Origin: CAYNFT01 sp964396535
Lineage (GTDB): Bacteria > Chloroflexota > Dehalococcoidia > Dehalococcoidales > UBA2162
NCBI GenBank assembly: GCA_964396535.1
Contig: CAYNFT010000007.1
Location: 1-41,390 of the forward strand
Direction of reading: 5' to 3'
Length of the DNA: 41,390 nt
Of this stretch, positions 7,140-15,222 are shown piece after piece. Each line of letters opens with the position of its first letter. Within the stretch, counting starts at the first letter, position 1. The translations under genes were made by a program, and so were the position numbers. The notes under the pieces were generated by a model that was given only the letters and a program-made list of their open reading frames with translations, was not told the DNA's origin and did not search any database.

Positions 7140-8672
7140 CTATTTAACCTGAAGGTCTTTTTCAGGTCCTCGTAATAGTCTGCGGAGGACTCTCCACAGG
7201 CTGTTGGCATGTTCTACTTTTTCATCCTCGACCTCAAGGTCACCATAACGGACGTCGATGTATAAGTTGGTAAGCTCACCCAGTTTTTCACTGCTGTCGG
7301 GCAAAGCCTGTCCTAATCGTCTTGCGTATTCATAGGGTGTTTCGTGGTGCCGACGTTTTATCCCGAAGGTAGAAGCCTCCCACAGCAGATGTCGGTATAT
7401 CTCGCGTATGTCCAGTATGCCCTGAACATCCTCTCCTGTATACCAGCTTGGCACTGGACTGACCGGTACTGGCTCTATTCTTTTTCGTTGCCAGCGCCGT
7501 AAAATCATACTGAAAAATAGGCGCAAGTCCGCCTTAAAACCTTGCCAGCTCCAAAGCGACTCATTAATCTCCTCTACCTCTGCCTCTGCCCGTAAAGACC
7601 GGAAGCGGGAGATCGCCCTGGCAAGCAGGAAGAGTACAGCTATGACAATAAGGGCAAAGAGTACCCACTTTAGTATCAGAACAACATCCACACCAACCGT
7701 TTCATAGGTTGCACCTTCTGGCAGTTCTCCCGGCTTTAGGAGTTCTGGTGTTGTGAAAGGTTCTAGAGGTTGCCCGCCACGTATCAGGTTTATTATGAAC
7801 TCTACTGCGTAGGCTATTCCCCTCGCCAGGTATTCAAGGGGGATGAGCAGGTAATACATTACCTTATATGACAGGTCAGTGATAAGACTGAGGAATCGTG
7901 CTAAAAGTGCTACGAAGTCAGCAGAGAAGATGCTGGCAATACCTATTCCCAGCAGGACGATGCCTCCCACCACGCCGAGCAGGATGGAAACCCACCGGCG
8001 AATGGATACCGGCATCATTTCCTCTTGTAGCATCTTTCGTCGGACAGCCTGCAGATTACCCAGAGCCAGTGCCATCAAACCAAAAAAGAAAAAACCAGCT
8101 ACGTGAAGCCCGACAGTAGAGGCCAGGCTCTCAAGAGAGCCAACTCCCAAACTGGCTGTCCAGACAGCGATTAGCAAAACCAGGGCGGCAAGACCGAACA
8201 GGAAAGAAGGGTATATATCGGTGAAATAGAGGGGCGAGTGTCCCACTCTTATCCCTCGCCAGCAGAGATAAACGGAGACAATCAGCGCTGGGGTAATAGG
8301 GTGGGGGTGGGAAAAACTATCAAGAAAAATCTGTGTAATATTACCAAACCACTGCCTGCTCAGAAACGTGAAGCCAGAACCATATTCAATACTCACTACC
8401 AGAAAAATGGTCACTAACATTATGCTCAACTGAATCCACACTAGCTGCCATCTCCGTCTAAGGAAAAATCTGGTGACAAGGAAAGTGATGCCGATGATAA
8501 AGATAAGCGATGCCAGGCTCAAGGGTGGGCGCTGCCAGTCAAGCGCTGGCAATTCCCTGGTCCAGGCGATCCAGGGATAAACCCACAGCACTTCCATAAG
8601 GATTACCGCTATGGGAGAGAGGACAACGGCTGTCCAGTTTAGATTTGCCACTCTACGAAAAACAGTTGCCAC
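7140..8672 (-). CDS. DUF4129-domain multi-spanning membrane protein
   Basis: The 510-residue protein has around ten hydrophobic segments in its first 360 residues and a soluble C-terminal DUF4129-like domain (HHETPYEYARRLGQALP, then ELTNLYIDVRYG). In many bacteria this domain ends transglutaminase-like TgpA proteins; here no transglutaminase core is present. It is the last gene of the MoxR-DUF58-DUF4129 block, which is thought to act in assembly or maturation of envelope proteins. The start is GTG with a weak ribosome site, 89 bases after the DUF58 gene. Confidence 0.8.
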   Translation of the reverse strand: MATVFRRVANLNWTAVVLSPIAVILMEVLWVYPWIAWTRELPALDWQRPPLSLASLIFIIGITFLVTRFFLRRRWQLVWIQLSIMLVTIFLVVSIEYGSGFTFLSRQWFGNITQIFLDSFSHPHPITPALIVSVYLCWRGIRVGHSPLYFTDIYPSFLFGLAALVLLIAVWTASLGVGSLESLASTVGLHVAGFFFFGLMALALGNLQAVRRKMLQEEMMPVSIRRWVSILLGVVGGIVLLGIGIASIFSADFVALLARFLSLITDLSYKVMYYLLIPLEYLARGIAYAVEFIINLIRGGQPLEPFTTPELLKPGELPEGATYETVGVDVVLILKWVLFALIVIAVLFLLARAISRFRSLRAEAEVEEINESLWSWQGFKADLRLFFSMILRRWQRKRIEPVPVSPVPSWYTGEDVQGILDIREIYRHLLWEASTFGIKRRHHETPYEYARRLGQALPDSSEKLGELTNLYIDVRYGDLEVEDEKVEHANSLWRVLRRLLRGPEKDLQVK

Positions 8673-8761
8673 TTTGTGCCCCAGCTAGAAGTTGCCTAAG
8701 CCAAGTACCGTGACTTACCAGATTCACTATTTCAATAAGCACGGGACGAAAATAATTGTCA

Positions 8762-10072
8762 TTACGCACCTTTTAAAGAAAGCATATCCAATTCACGCCA
8801 GGCTACATCTTCCCGAATGTGATACACGGTCAAACCATCTTTGCTTATTAAAGGTTCCGAACCTCCCACAACTATCAACACCACACTACGCCCAGCTCTT
8901 TTCATCGTGAACAGCGTCGAGAAAAGGGCGTCTGTTGGCATAGCACTTATCACCACCACAGTGCTTCCCCAGGGGAGATTTCTAACTTCATCCGCAACAA
9001 GCCTGGCTATAGGCATGGCCTCAGATGCCCCAATCTGTGCCAGAGCCTCCAGTATGTGCAGCAATTGGTCAGTATGCTGGCTGGGTGGTATCCTGATAAG
9101 TTCATTCAGAAGACGTTTCCTATGATTAACATACAAGCCTACTCGGTATCCTGCTGCCATAGCATGGTTAGAAATAGATGTCGCTGCAATGATACCCAGC
9201 TCTAGAAGCTGGGGCACGCTCCCCCAGAGAGACGGCTTCGTAGTGCGGACATCCAGGAAGATGCCCATGTCTGTAGTTGTAGTAGGCTCGAAGACCTTGG
9301 TCTGTAGCCGTCTGAGTCGGGCTGTGGCCTTCCAGTGAATTTGCTTAAGGCTGTCGCCAGAATGGTAGTCTCTTATACCTGAAATAAGGATGGGGTCCTG
9401 GAAAATATGCCTTCTGGTTCGAATATCGCCGATAGGCTGATTCGAGGGAATGCCCAGCTTTTCCAGGGGCACTATCTTGGGATACACCATAAGGTAGTCC
9501 ACCCGCTGGATTTCCATTTCTCGGTTGAAGACGCCAAAGAGGTCTCCCGAGCGAATACGTGTTGGCCCGAAAGCAAAAAACCCCCTCTTCAGGCAACGCA
9601 TGGGATAACGCCGTTTTACCTTGTGATACCAGCCGAGGGAAAGGAGGTTGCTGAGGAACATGCGACTTGGCTCGTAGCTTGGAGAAGTTCTACCTTTTAG
9701 AAGTGTTACATCTGACGGTATTTCATCGTCGATTTGCAACCAGGGTAGTGGCATGGGCTTCCTGTTGGCAACCTCTACCTCGAGCTGTACCTCATCGCCA
9801 AAGAAAACACGGTTAGCACTCAACCGGCGCCGGTACTCGACCCGGGCAAGGCAATAGCGATCCCATAACCTAGCCACGCCCCCGGTCAGGAAAAACAATA
9901 GCGAAACAAGGAGGAGAGGTGCCTGATGCATAAGCAGGCTAATAAGGAAGAGTGATACAGTAATAAAGAGCCAGTAGTTGCCTATGAGTTTGCTGAAGGT
10001 TACACTGGTTACCTTGCGTATTGAAGAAGCCTCATCTTCGAGGAGCGTCATCTCATCAAGTATATCGGACAT
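8762..10072 (-). CDS. DUF58 (vWA-like) protein
   Basis: The 436-residue protein has two hydrophobic segments near residues 30-70 (YWLFITVSLFLISLL and LLLVSLLFFLTGGVARLW), a beta-rich middle and the DUF58 hallmark GDSLKQIHWKATAR, followed by a von Willebrand A-like part (MGIFLDVRTTKPS). DUF58 proteins are encoded next to MoxR ATPases and probably cooperate with them in metal-dependent protein maturation at the membrane. The gene starts three bases after the MoxR stop codon, so co-translation is likely. Confidence 0.87.
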   Translation of the reverse strand: MSDILDEMTLLEDEASSIRKVTSVTFSKLIGNYWLFITVSLFLISLLMHQAPLLLVSLLFFLTGGVARLWDRYCLARVEYRRRLSANRVFFGDEVQLEVEVANRKPMPLPWLQIDDEIPSDVTLLKGRTSPSYEPSRMFLSNLLSLGWYHKVKRRYPMRCLKRGFFAFGPTRIRSGDLFGVFNREMEIQRVDYLMVYPKIVPLEKLGIPSNQPIGDIRTRRHIFQDPILISGIRDYHSGDSLKQIHWKATARLRRLQTKVFEPTTTTDMGIFLDVRTTKPSLWGSVPQLLELGIIAATSISNHAMAAGYRVGLYVNHRKRLLNELIRIPPSQHTDQLLHILEALAQIGASEAMPIARLVADEVRNLPWGSTVVVISAMPTDALFSTLFTMKRAGRSVVLIVVGGSEPLISKDGLTVYHIREDVAWRELDMLSLKGA

Positions 10073-10075
10073 ACT

Positions 10076-11056
10076 TCACCTTTTCTCAGTCTCGGCTTCC
10101 TCTTCAACAGGTACGAGCACAGAACCCACGATTTCTCTAAGGGTCTTTTCGGCAGTCTGTCCTCGCAGGTGGCTTTCTGCCCTGGGGATGATACGATGAA
10201 CTAAGACGGGGGTGGCGAGGTATTTCACATCATCAGGGATGACGAATGCCCTCCCCCGAAGCGCTGCCAGTGCCTGTGATGCCCGGTACAGCGCCAGCAT
10301 AGCCCGGGGACTGGCCCCAAGTTGTACTGAGTCGTGCTCTCGAGTAGCATGGATGAGGCGGATGATATAGTCCTCTACATCAGCAGCAACATGTATGTCG
10401 TGGCAGGCTGTCTGCATCTGTAGAAGCTCGTCAGTTGAAATTACCGATGTCAGTTCTTCCAAAGGGTCAGCCTGACGGAAACGAGCCAGAATAAGATGGT
10501 CGTCCGCCAGTCCAGGATACCCTATCTCGATTTTGAGGAGAAACCGGTCGAGTTGAGCTTCAGGCAAGGGGAAAGTACCCTCAAGCTCAATAGGGTTCTG
10601 CGTGGCCAGCACTATAAAGGGACTTGGCAGTGGCTTCGTTTCACCCTCAGCAGTGACCTGATGCTCCTGCATAGCTTCCAGCAGGGCGGATTGAGTTCGT
10701 GGGGTAGCCCGGTTAATCTCATCGGCCAGCACCACCTGGGTCATAATTGGCCCCGGTCTGAATTCAAAATCCGAGGTTTTCTGGTTGAATATGTAGGTGC
10801 CGGTGACATCTGAAGGCAGAAGGTCCGGAGTACACTGGATGCGCCGGAAGCTGCAGCCCAGAGACCGTGCTAGGGACTTGGCCAGCATCGTCTTGCCGAT
10901 GCCAGGCACATCCTCGATGAGAACATGTCCCTCACAGAAGAGGGCAACTATAGCTAACTCTACTGCTTCACCCTTACCTACTATGACCCGCTCAACGTTT
11001 TCCTTTACTCTGTTCCCGATGTCTCTAATTTGACTGACAATCTTATCTTCTTCCAT
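10076..11056 (-). CDS. MoxR-family AAA+ ATPase
   Basis: This is a typical MoxR chaperone-like ATPase of about 326 residues. Walker A DVPGIGKT lies at 49-56 and Walker B VVLADEINR at 108-116. Sensor 1 ATQNP, the arginine-finger region EAQLDRF and sensor 2 GASPRAML follow. Two starts are possible: GTG at 11068 or ATG at 11056. The predicted transcription start near 11076 leaves only about eight bases before the GTG, and MEEDKIVSQIRDIG is the usual family beginning, so the ATG is preferred. It heads the operon with DUF58 and DUF4129 genes. Confidence 0.9.
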   Translation of the reverse strand: MEEDKIVSQIRDIGNRVKENVERVIVGKGEAVELAIVALFCEGHVLIEDVPGIGKTMLAKSLARSLGCSFRRIQCTPDLLPSDVTGTYIFNQKTSDFEFRPGPIMTQVVLADEINRATPRTQSALLEAMQEHQVTAEGETKPLPSPFIVLATQNPIELEGTFPLPEAQLDRFLLKIEIGYPGLADDHLILARFRQADPLEELTSVISTDELLQMQTACHDIHVAADVEDYIIRLIHATREHDSVQLGASPRAMLALYRASQALAALRGRAFVIPDDVKYLATPVLVHRIIPRAESHLRGQTAEKTLREIVGSVLVPVEEEAETEKR

Positions 11057-11082
11057 TTGAACTACCACTATCCTTTTCCGGT

Positions 11083-11109
11083 ATTATACCAGCTTAGCCA
11101 GCTTGTCAC
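11083..11109 (-). promoter_or_regulatory. Promoter of the MoxR operon (extended -10)
   Basis: On the minus strand a perfect TATAAT (11083-11088) preceded by TGG forms an extended -10. GTGACA (11104-11109) is 15 bases upstream; the short spacer is tolerated with an extended -10. Confidence 0.55.
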
Positions 11110-11141
11110 CATAAGTCTGTAAAGCTCGTAATGTTAGATTA

Positions 11142-11220
11142 TTTATCAACCCCATCCCCCTTCCCCTTATCAAGGGGAAGGGGGAAAGTTTTTTTGTAAG
11201 AGAGGCTCCCGTCTCTCTTT
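11142..11220 (-). repeat. Double-hairpin intergenic repeat, copy 2
   Basis: Read on the minus strand, a hairpin of the type AGAGAG...CTCTCTT is followed by a nearly perfect palindrome CCCCCTTCCCCTTGATAAGG continuing to GGGGAAGGGGG, then ATGGGGTTGATAAAT. It matches copies 1 and 3 in order and spacing. It lies between the MoxR operon promoter and the ferredoxin gene end; the rest of the 11069-11304 gap holds nothing else recognised. Confidence 0.7.
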
Positions 11221-11304
11221 AGCTCTCCTTTTAGTAGCTTTCTCCTTCAAAGGAAGGGGTGAAAAGACTTTAGAGAAGGCTGAAGCTGGTTTACGGCTTA
11301 GTTA

Positions 11305-11649
11305 TCAACCTGACGGTGGTCTGGTATTGGGGGCTGGTGGGTTTGTCATGCCCAGGCGGAAGTATTCGCCGGTATCTTTACGCTTCCAGTTGACGGATAT
11401 GCGCTGCTGTGTTGGATGAAGCATGGTAATGGCTCCTGGCCGGGGGCATTCTTCAACACAGCCACCACAATACCAGCATTCTTCGGCATATAGGACTAGG
11501 GGAGGTTCCCCCTTTTCTGGATTCGGCATCATAACATCGTCCGGGCACACTTCCACACAAAGGTTGCATCCGCTGCATATATCAGGGTCGAACATTACAG
11601 CCCTGTTCGGCATCGGCGGATTGGGCACCATATAGACTTTATCATTCAT
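11305..11649 (-). CDS. 2x[4Fe-4S] ferredoxin, AprB-like partner of the flavoprotein
   Basis: The 114-residue protein has two classical cluster motifs, CSGCNLCVEVCP and CWYCGGCVEECP, so it should hold two [4Fe-4S] clusters. The C-terminal tail (ISVNWKRKDTGEYFRLGM) resembles in layout the tail of adenylylsulfate reductase subunit B, which wraps around the flavoprotein. It follows the flavoprotein gene by 56 bases on the same strand and is most likely its electron-transfer subunit. Whether the pair is an APS reductase or another fumarate-reductase-like enzyme is not decided by the sequence. Confidence 0.85.
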   Translation of the reverse strand: MNDKVYMVPNPPMPNRAVMFDPDICSGCNLCVEVCPDDVMMPNPEKGEPPLVLYAEECWYCGGCVEECPRPGAITMLHPTQQRISVNWKRKDTGEYFRLGMTNPPAPNTRPPSG

Positions 11650-11705
11650 TTGATTATATCCCCTTTCTAAAGTTCGTAGTTCGTTAGCAACAATTAATAC
11701 ACAGG

Positions 11706-13700
11706 CTAAAGACCACAGTGGAGCTGATAATTCTCCTTATAATTAGGGGCATTGGGTGGTCTAAGGTGAAAGTCGAACGGTAGCTCCCTGATCCTAACCT
11801 TGTTATCCTCCAGTCTGACGGGGAGAAACTTCTGCCACTCGGGCGGGTCCAGCTCAGGATAATCAAGCCTGTAGAAATCTATATAGACGCTGCTCGCCTT
11901 TCTGGCCAAAGAGGCATTCATAACCAGCTCACCAACCGAAATAAGAGAGTAACATTCAAGTAAACGTCCTAGTTCATGTGGATTGGCGACGTAAGCGTTG
12001 GCTGCTTCCGTCTCCCTGAGTTCCCTGAGCAGCCTGAGCCCTAAATTGAGAGTTGTTTCATTCTTGTACCTGCCGCAGTAGTCCTGCATAATTCTGGCGG
12101 TGGTGGCATTAAGCTCTTTCCAGCCGATGCCATCTTTGCTTTGCTTTAGGGGTGCGTAGACACGAGCTTTTTCTGCTTCTACCTGTTTGCGGTCAGCAAC
12201 TGGTTCGGCTGCCGACTTGGCATAGGCGGCTGCCTTCCTGCCAGAATACCTCCCGGTGGTAGCAGCTTCGCCATGGCATCCGGAGCCAAAGATGGGAGCA
12301 CCACCGGCAGCGTATAGCCCTTCAAGCGAGGTCCTTAAGTCCCAGTCAACCAGGAAGCCACCCCCAGCCAGACTTCGCGTGTTGGGGAATCCCATACCAC
12401 CCCAGTAATTGGCGCCCCGGTATGCCTCAGGAGGCATTACTGGTGCCTGGAACAGGTCTTTATCAGGGTTAAACCCGGCTTTAGCCATAGTATCATATAC
12501 CGGTATGCGGGTCTTACCCTCATTACCTACCATCATGCCGAATATTATTCTACGCTCATGCTCTGGCAGGAGAGTCAGGTCAGCATACAGTGGTAGAGCC
12601 AGTTCTCCCTTGAGTATACGCTCGGGAACATCCGGAGCCAGGTTATTCAAGCGGTATTCATCAAGATAGTAATTCAGCCCTATCCCTACGCCCAGCATAA
12701 ATTTTTGACCCAGGGATGGCAGAAACCGCTCCTTTACTGTTTTTAACTCTCTACCAAATACATCATACCAGGGTATTTCTTTCCCGTTAGCGTCAACAAT
12801 TGGGGTTCCCTGATAGGTATTGCTGGAATTTGCCATGCTGTAGGGCGCATAGCCCAGGCTGCCCAGACCACCCCTCCCACTTTGCTCCATTAAGACGAAC
12901 TCAGCACCGGCGTTCCAGCCTATAGCTTGGCCCGCACCGGAACTGTTGAGGTCGCTCATGGAGGCTGCTGCGGTCAATTCTGGCGCGAATTGCCATAGGC
13001 GACCGGCGCCACCGGTGGCGATTATGGTAGCTTTCGCCCGGAAGACATAGAATTCACCGGTTCGTGTATTAACTCCAGTGGCACCAACCACTTTGCCCCC
13101 CTGCTTGCCTCCCTCGGTAAGCAGGCTGGTCACCATAATCCGGTTGTAAATATCCACATTTAACCGCTTCATCTCGTTGTAGAGACAGGGCTTATGGTTA
13201 TATCCCCAGACCCGTAAAATATGCCTGTTTTCATAGTCGTAGGCAAACAATAGCTTGGTCTCTTCATCTCTAAAGTCAGCCCCCTTGAATTCATCGTCAA
13301 CGTCTCTAATTCGCATTCCCATCTTCTCACTGTCAAGAAGCGTGTCCCAGCCTTCTGTGGTAATAATATATCGCACCAGTCCATTGGAATAACCGTGGGC
13401 ACTATCCAGTATTGCCTGGGTGTATTCCTCTGGGGTTACCTTGGAGCAGGGGTTGGTGCAGGCACCGTGCCAGTGGTCAACTCCGGCACCCCCCATACCA
13501 CTTCTCTTGGCATGTCCTCTATCCATGATGGCGACCTTAGCTCCATGTTTGGCGGCGCTTATGGCCGCATGGCATCCGGCTATACCGCCACCGATAACCA
13601 GAACATCAGCAACGATATTCTGGGTGTCGTCATAGCGTACTGGATATGGCCACTCAGGAAAAGAACCATCCTTCTGAACATACTCATGCCAGGTAGTCAT
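11706..13700 (-). CDS. FAD-dependent oxidoreductase, fumarate reductase / AprA-like
   Basis: The 664-residue flavoprotein belongs to the succinate dehydrogenase/fumarate reductase/AprA superfamily. It shows the FAD motif VLVIGGGIAGCHAAISAAKHG near residue 35, GHAKRSGMGGAG where the flavin is contacted, ATIIATGGAGRL, and a late AAGGAPIFGSGCHGEAATTG that matches the C-terminal FAD-binding motif. A helical C-terminal domain follows. The ferredoxin downstream points to an AprAB-like cytoplasmic complex. No sat, qmo or dsr genes are in the window, so a role in sulfate reduction is not supported by context. Start ATG with AAGGAGG upstream. Confidence 0.85.
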   Translation of the reverse strand: MTTWHEYVQKDGSFPEWPYPVRYDDTQNIVADVLVIGGGIAGCHAAISAAKHGAKVAIMDRGHAKRSGMGGAGVDHWHGACTNPCSKVTPEEYTQAILDSAHGYSNGLVRYIITTEGWDTLLDSEKMGMRIRDVDDEFKGADFRDEETKLLFAYDYENRHILRVWGYNHKPCLYNEMKRLNVDIYNRIMVTSLLTEGGKQGGKVVGATGVNTRTGEFYVFRAKATIIATGGAGRLWQFAPELTAAASMSDLNSSGAGQAIGWNAGAEFVLMEQSGRGGLGSLGYAPYSMANSSNTYQGTPIVDANGKEIPWYDVFGRELKTVKERFLPSLGQKFMLGVGIGLNYYLDEYRLNNLAPDVPERILKGELALPLYADLTLLPEHERRIIFGMMVGNEGKTRIPVYDTMAKAGFNPDKDLFQAPVMPPEAYRGANYWGGMGFPNTRSLAGGGFLVDWDLRTSLEGLYAAGGAPIFGSGCHGEAATTGRYSGRKAAAYAKSAAEPVADRKQVEAEKARVYAPLKQSKDGIGWKELNATTARIMQDYCGRYKNETTLNLGLRLLRELRETEAANAYVANPHELGRLLECYSLISVGELVMNASLARKASSVYIDFYRLDYPELDPPEWQKFLPVRLEDNKVRIRELPFDFHLRPPNAPNYKENYQLHCGL

Positions 13701-13714
13701 CTAAAGTGTCCTCC

Positions 13715-13738
13715 TTATAATAGAAATTATAATAGAAA
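13715..13738. repeat. Two tandem copies of TTATAATAGAAA before the flavoprotein gene
   Basis: The 12-base unit is repeated exactly twice, directly next to the ribosome binding site of the flavoprotein gene. On the minus strand each copy supplies a TATAA element, so the duplication may duplicate a -10-like box. Confidence 0.5.
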
Positions 13739-13916
13739 TTTCCGAATATATGTTGTAAGGGTAACATTGATGTCTATCTAAATCAATAGTAACTTGTTCA
13801 TAATTTATACCATTAGAGAAATTTCATTTCAACTGGTCAATCCACCCTATTTGGGGGTGTAGTGTTAAGTTGTGTATGGACTCTGACCAGATAGATAAGT
13901 AGGTCTATCCCAAGGA

Positions 13917-14058
13917 CTATATCAAACTGGGAGCATCAGCAGGCTTCTCTACCTTAATCATCTCAGCTCCCGGGTCCGCAGGTAACTTCCCACAGTAAGG
14001 ACCAGAAAAACTCACTATATTCAACCACCTTTATGCCAGAAAGTGCTTGTTGATTCGT
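13917..14058 (-). pseudogene. Decayed N-terminus of a CaiB/BaiF (family III) CoA-transferase
   Basis: On the minus strand the frame from ACG at 14058 reads NQQALSGIKVVEYSEF. After a T-run at 14006-14010 the +1/-2 shifted frame continues with SGPYCGKLPADPGAEMIKVE and then KPADAPSL before a TAG (13917-13919). Together these are the conserved first ~45 residues of CaiB/BaiF CoA-transferases. Three lesions are visible: ACG where ATG is expected, a frameshift in the homopolymer and an early stop, with no recognisable remainder to the left. The remnant lies upstream of the flavoprotein on the same strand. Confidence 0.75.
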
Positions 14059-14442
14059 ACTAAGTCCTGCTAACCTTTAGCATCCTTATAGGACTTCCAT
14101 AAGTATACTTTGATTGGCTTAGCCGGACTTCGCTCCGTGTTATACAGTTAAAGTCAAGCGTGGTTGGTTTAAATTTTTAATAACTACCAACAAATTTTTA
14201 ATAACTACTATTGACCAAGTCGTTAATATCAACTAGTTTTTATTAAAAGTACAATTATAGTTTAAGACATAATGTCAGCTAGTTCAGACCTAAGACATTA
14301 TGAATAAAAATGGAATAGACCAGAACTAAGTAACGAGTATCAATTAATATTCGTGTGGCCAGCTTAACCCATTCGGGTATTAATTAGTCGGTGAAGCATT
14401 TGGTAGCTGTGGTAGTGGCAGAAAGATGATGGGAGAAGGAAT
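14059..14442. other. AT-rich intergenic stretch with direct and inverted repeats
   Basis: No gene is seen. A 17-base direct repeat AAATTTTTAATAACTAC occurs at 14171-14187 and 14192-14208. An inverted repeat pairs CATAATGTC (14268-14276) with GACATTATG (14294-14302). These could be regulator sites for the small HTH gene that follows, but no clear promoter was found. Confidence 0.4.
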
Positions 14443-14634
14443 ATGCTACGCCGTGAATATGAAATTGCAGTACTGGACACAGAAGAGGTGGCTTGGTTAC
14501 TAGGCACTGACAGTGAGATAGTAGGTAAGTTGGTTAATGTGGGGATGCTCAAGCTGTACCGTACTACCCATCACGGTAACAGATTATTTCGGCGAAGGGA
14601 GGTCGCACGCCTCTTAGAAAGGCTCGGTGCGTAG
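14443..14634 (+). CDS. Small helix-turn-helix (excisionase/MerR-like) protein
   Basis: A 63-residue protein starts at an ATG preceded by GGGAGAAGGA. Its sequence has the layout of a helix-turn-helix_17/excisionase domain: LDTEEVAWLLGTDSEIVGKL as the two helices, a loop with GMLKLYRTTHHGNRLF as the small wing, and RREVARLLERL as the last helix. Such stand-alone domains act as DNA-binding accessory factors or recombination directionality factors. No integrase is nearby, so a mobile-element role is not shown. Confidence 0.65.
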   Translation: MLRREYEIAVLDTEEVAWLLGTDSEIVGKLVNVGMLKLYRTTHHGNRLFRRREVARLLERLGA

Positions 14635-14746
14635 GTAGCCATATTATCTCCATTATTCACTTTCGGTTGCCGCAGTTTTGCTATGTAGTGCCGAAGGTCA
14701 TCCGTAGTAACCTATCAGCAACTATGTATACCCCGTTTATTGATTC

Positions 14747-14869
14747 CTAGCCTATGTTAAGTGCTCTTAATGAGGGCATTCCGACTTTTTTGCGTAGAAG
14801 AAATTTCGTAAATTCTTTAGTTTTGCCGACCAGCTTCTTATGCAAAAATCTGGCATACTCTGGAGACAT
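14747..14869 (-). CDS. Doubtful 40-residue basic ORF
   Basis: An ATG at 14869 opens a 40-codon frame (MSPEYARFLHKKLVGKTKEF at the start), helical and strongly basic; the frame is open further upstream to a TTG at 14908. No good ribosome site is seen. It could be a small gene, the tail of a decayed gene, or chance. No family recognised. Confidence 0.2.
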   Translation of the reverse strand: MSPEYARFLHKKLVGKTKEFTKFLLRKKVGMPSLRALNIG

Positions 14870-14968
14870 ATCTCTTCTAAATAGTTGAACGAGGATGCCT
14901 AAACCCAACCTGACAAGTCAGGCAGATTGTTAAGCAAGATAGCAGATTCAAAGGAGGAGCAACAAAAA

Positions 14969-15049
14969 ATGGATAAAAATCGCGGCTATTTTAGTGAGCC
15001 GCTGGGCATTGCAAGAATTAGCTTAGCCTTAAGTATCTCTATCTCGTAG
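14969..15049 (+). CDS. Doubtful 26-residue ORF with strong ribosome site
   Basis: AAAGGAGGAG stands a suitable distance before ATG at 14969; the 26 codons read MDKNRGYFSEPLGIARISLA and then six more residues ending in SIS. The ribosome site is far better than expected by chance, but the peptide has no recognised relative, and an open frame lies antisense to it. It could be a leader peptide or a truncated gene start. Confidence 0.25.
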   Translation: MDKNRGYFSEPLGIARISLALSISIS

Positions 15050-15135
15050 TGTAAGGCTACAACAATTTGCTGTAAGTCCTCTGTCAGGTCTGCACCACCA
15101 TCTACCGAGGATGCCAGGGTTCTACTCTCATCCAC
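14986..15135 (-). CDS. Doubtful 49-residue helical ORF
   Basis: A minus-strand frame open from 15161 can start at GTG 15135 and reads MDESRTLASSVDGGADLTED, then a helix LQQIVVALHYEIEILKAKL. The amino-acid composition looks protein-like, but the start is weak. It may be a relict of a larger gene. The rest of the 14635-15222 gap holds only the promoter at 15184-15192. Confidence 0.2.
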   Translation of the reverse strand: MDESRTLASSVDGGADLTEDLQQIVVALHYEIEILKAKLILAMPSGSLK

Positions 15136-15183
15136 TACCTTGGGAACCGCCTCTTCTCCCGGTTAATGAAAAATTTCTGGTTG

Positions 15184-15192
15184 TGCTATAAT
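15184..15192 (+). promoter_or_regulatory. Extended -10 promoter of the patatin gene
   Basis: TGCTATAAT combines a perfect -10 box (15187-15192) with a TG extension; the -35 region is poor. The predicted leader is about 25 bases and contains AAGGAGG. Confidence 0.5.
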
Positions 15193-15222
15193 CACTGGTA
15201 CTAAGATGAGAAGGAGGAAGCG

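Noticed and set aside
9405..9430. GGTTCGAAT resembling a tRNA T-loop
   Set aside because: No acceptor stem, anticodon arm or CCA-side pairing around it; it lies inside the DUF58 gene.
11423..11635. Plus-strand frame opposite the ferredoxin
   Set aside because: Antisense shadow of the two cluster motifs; the minus-strand gene is unmistakable.
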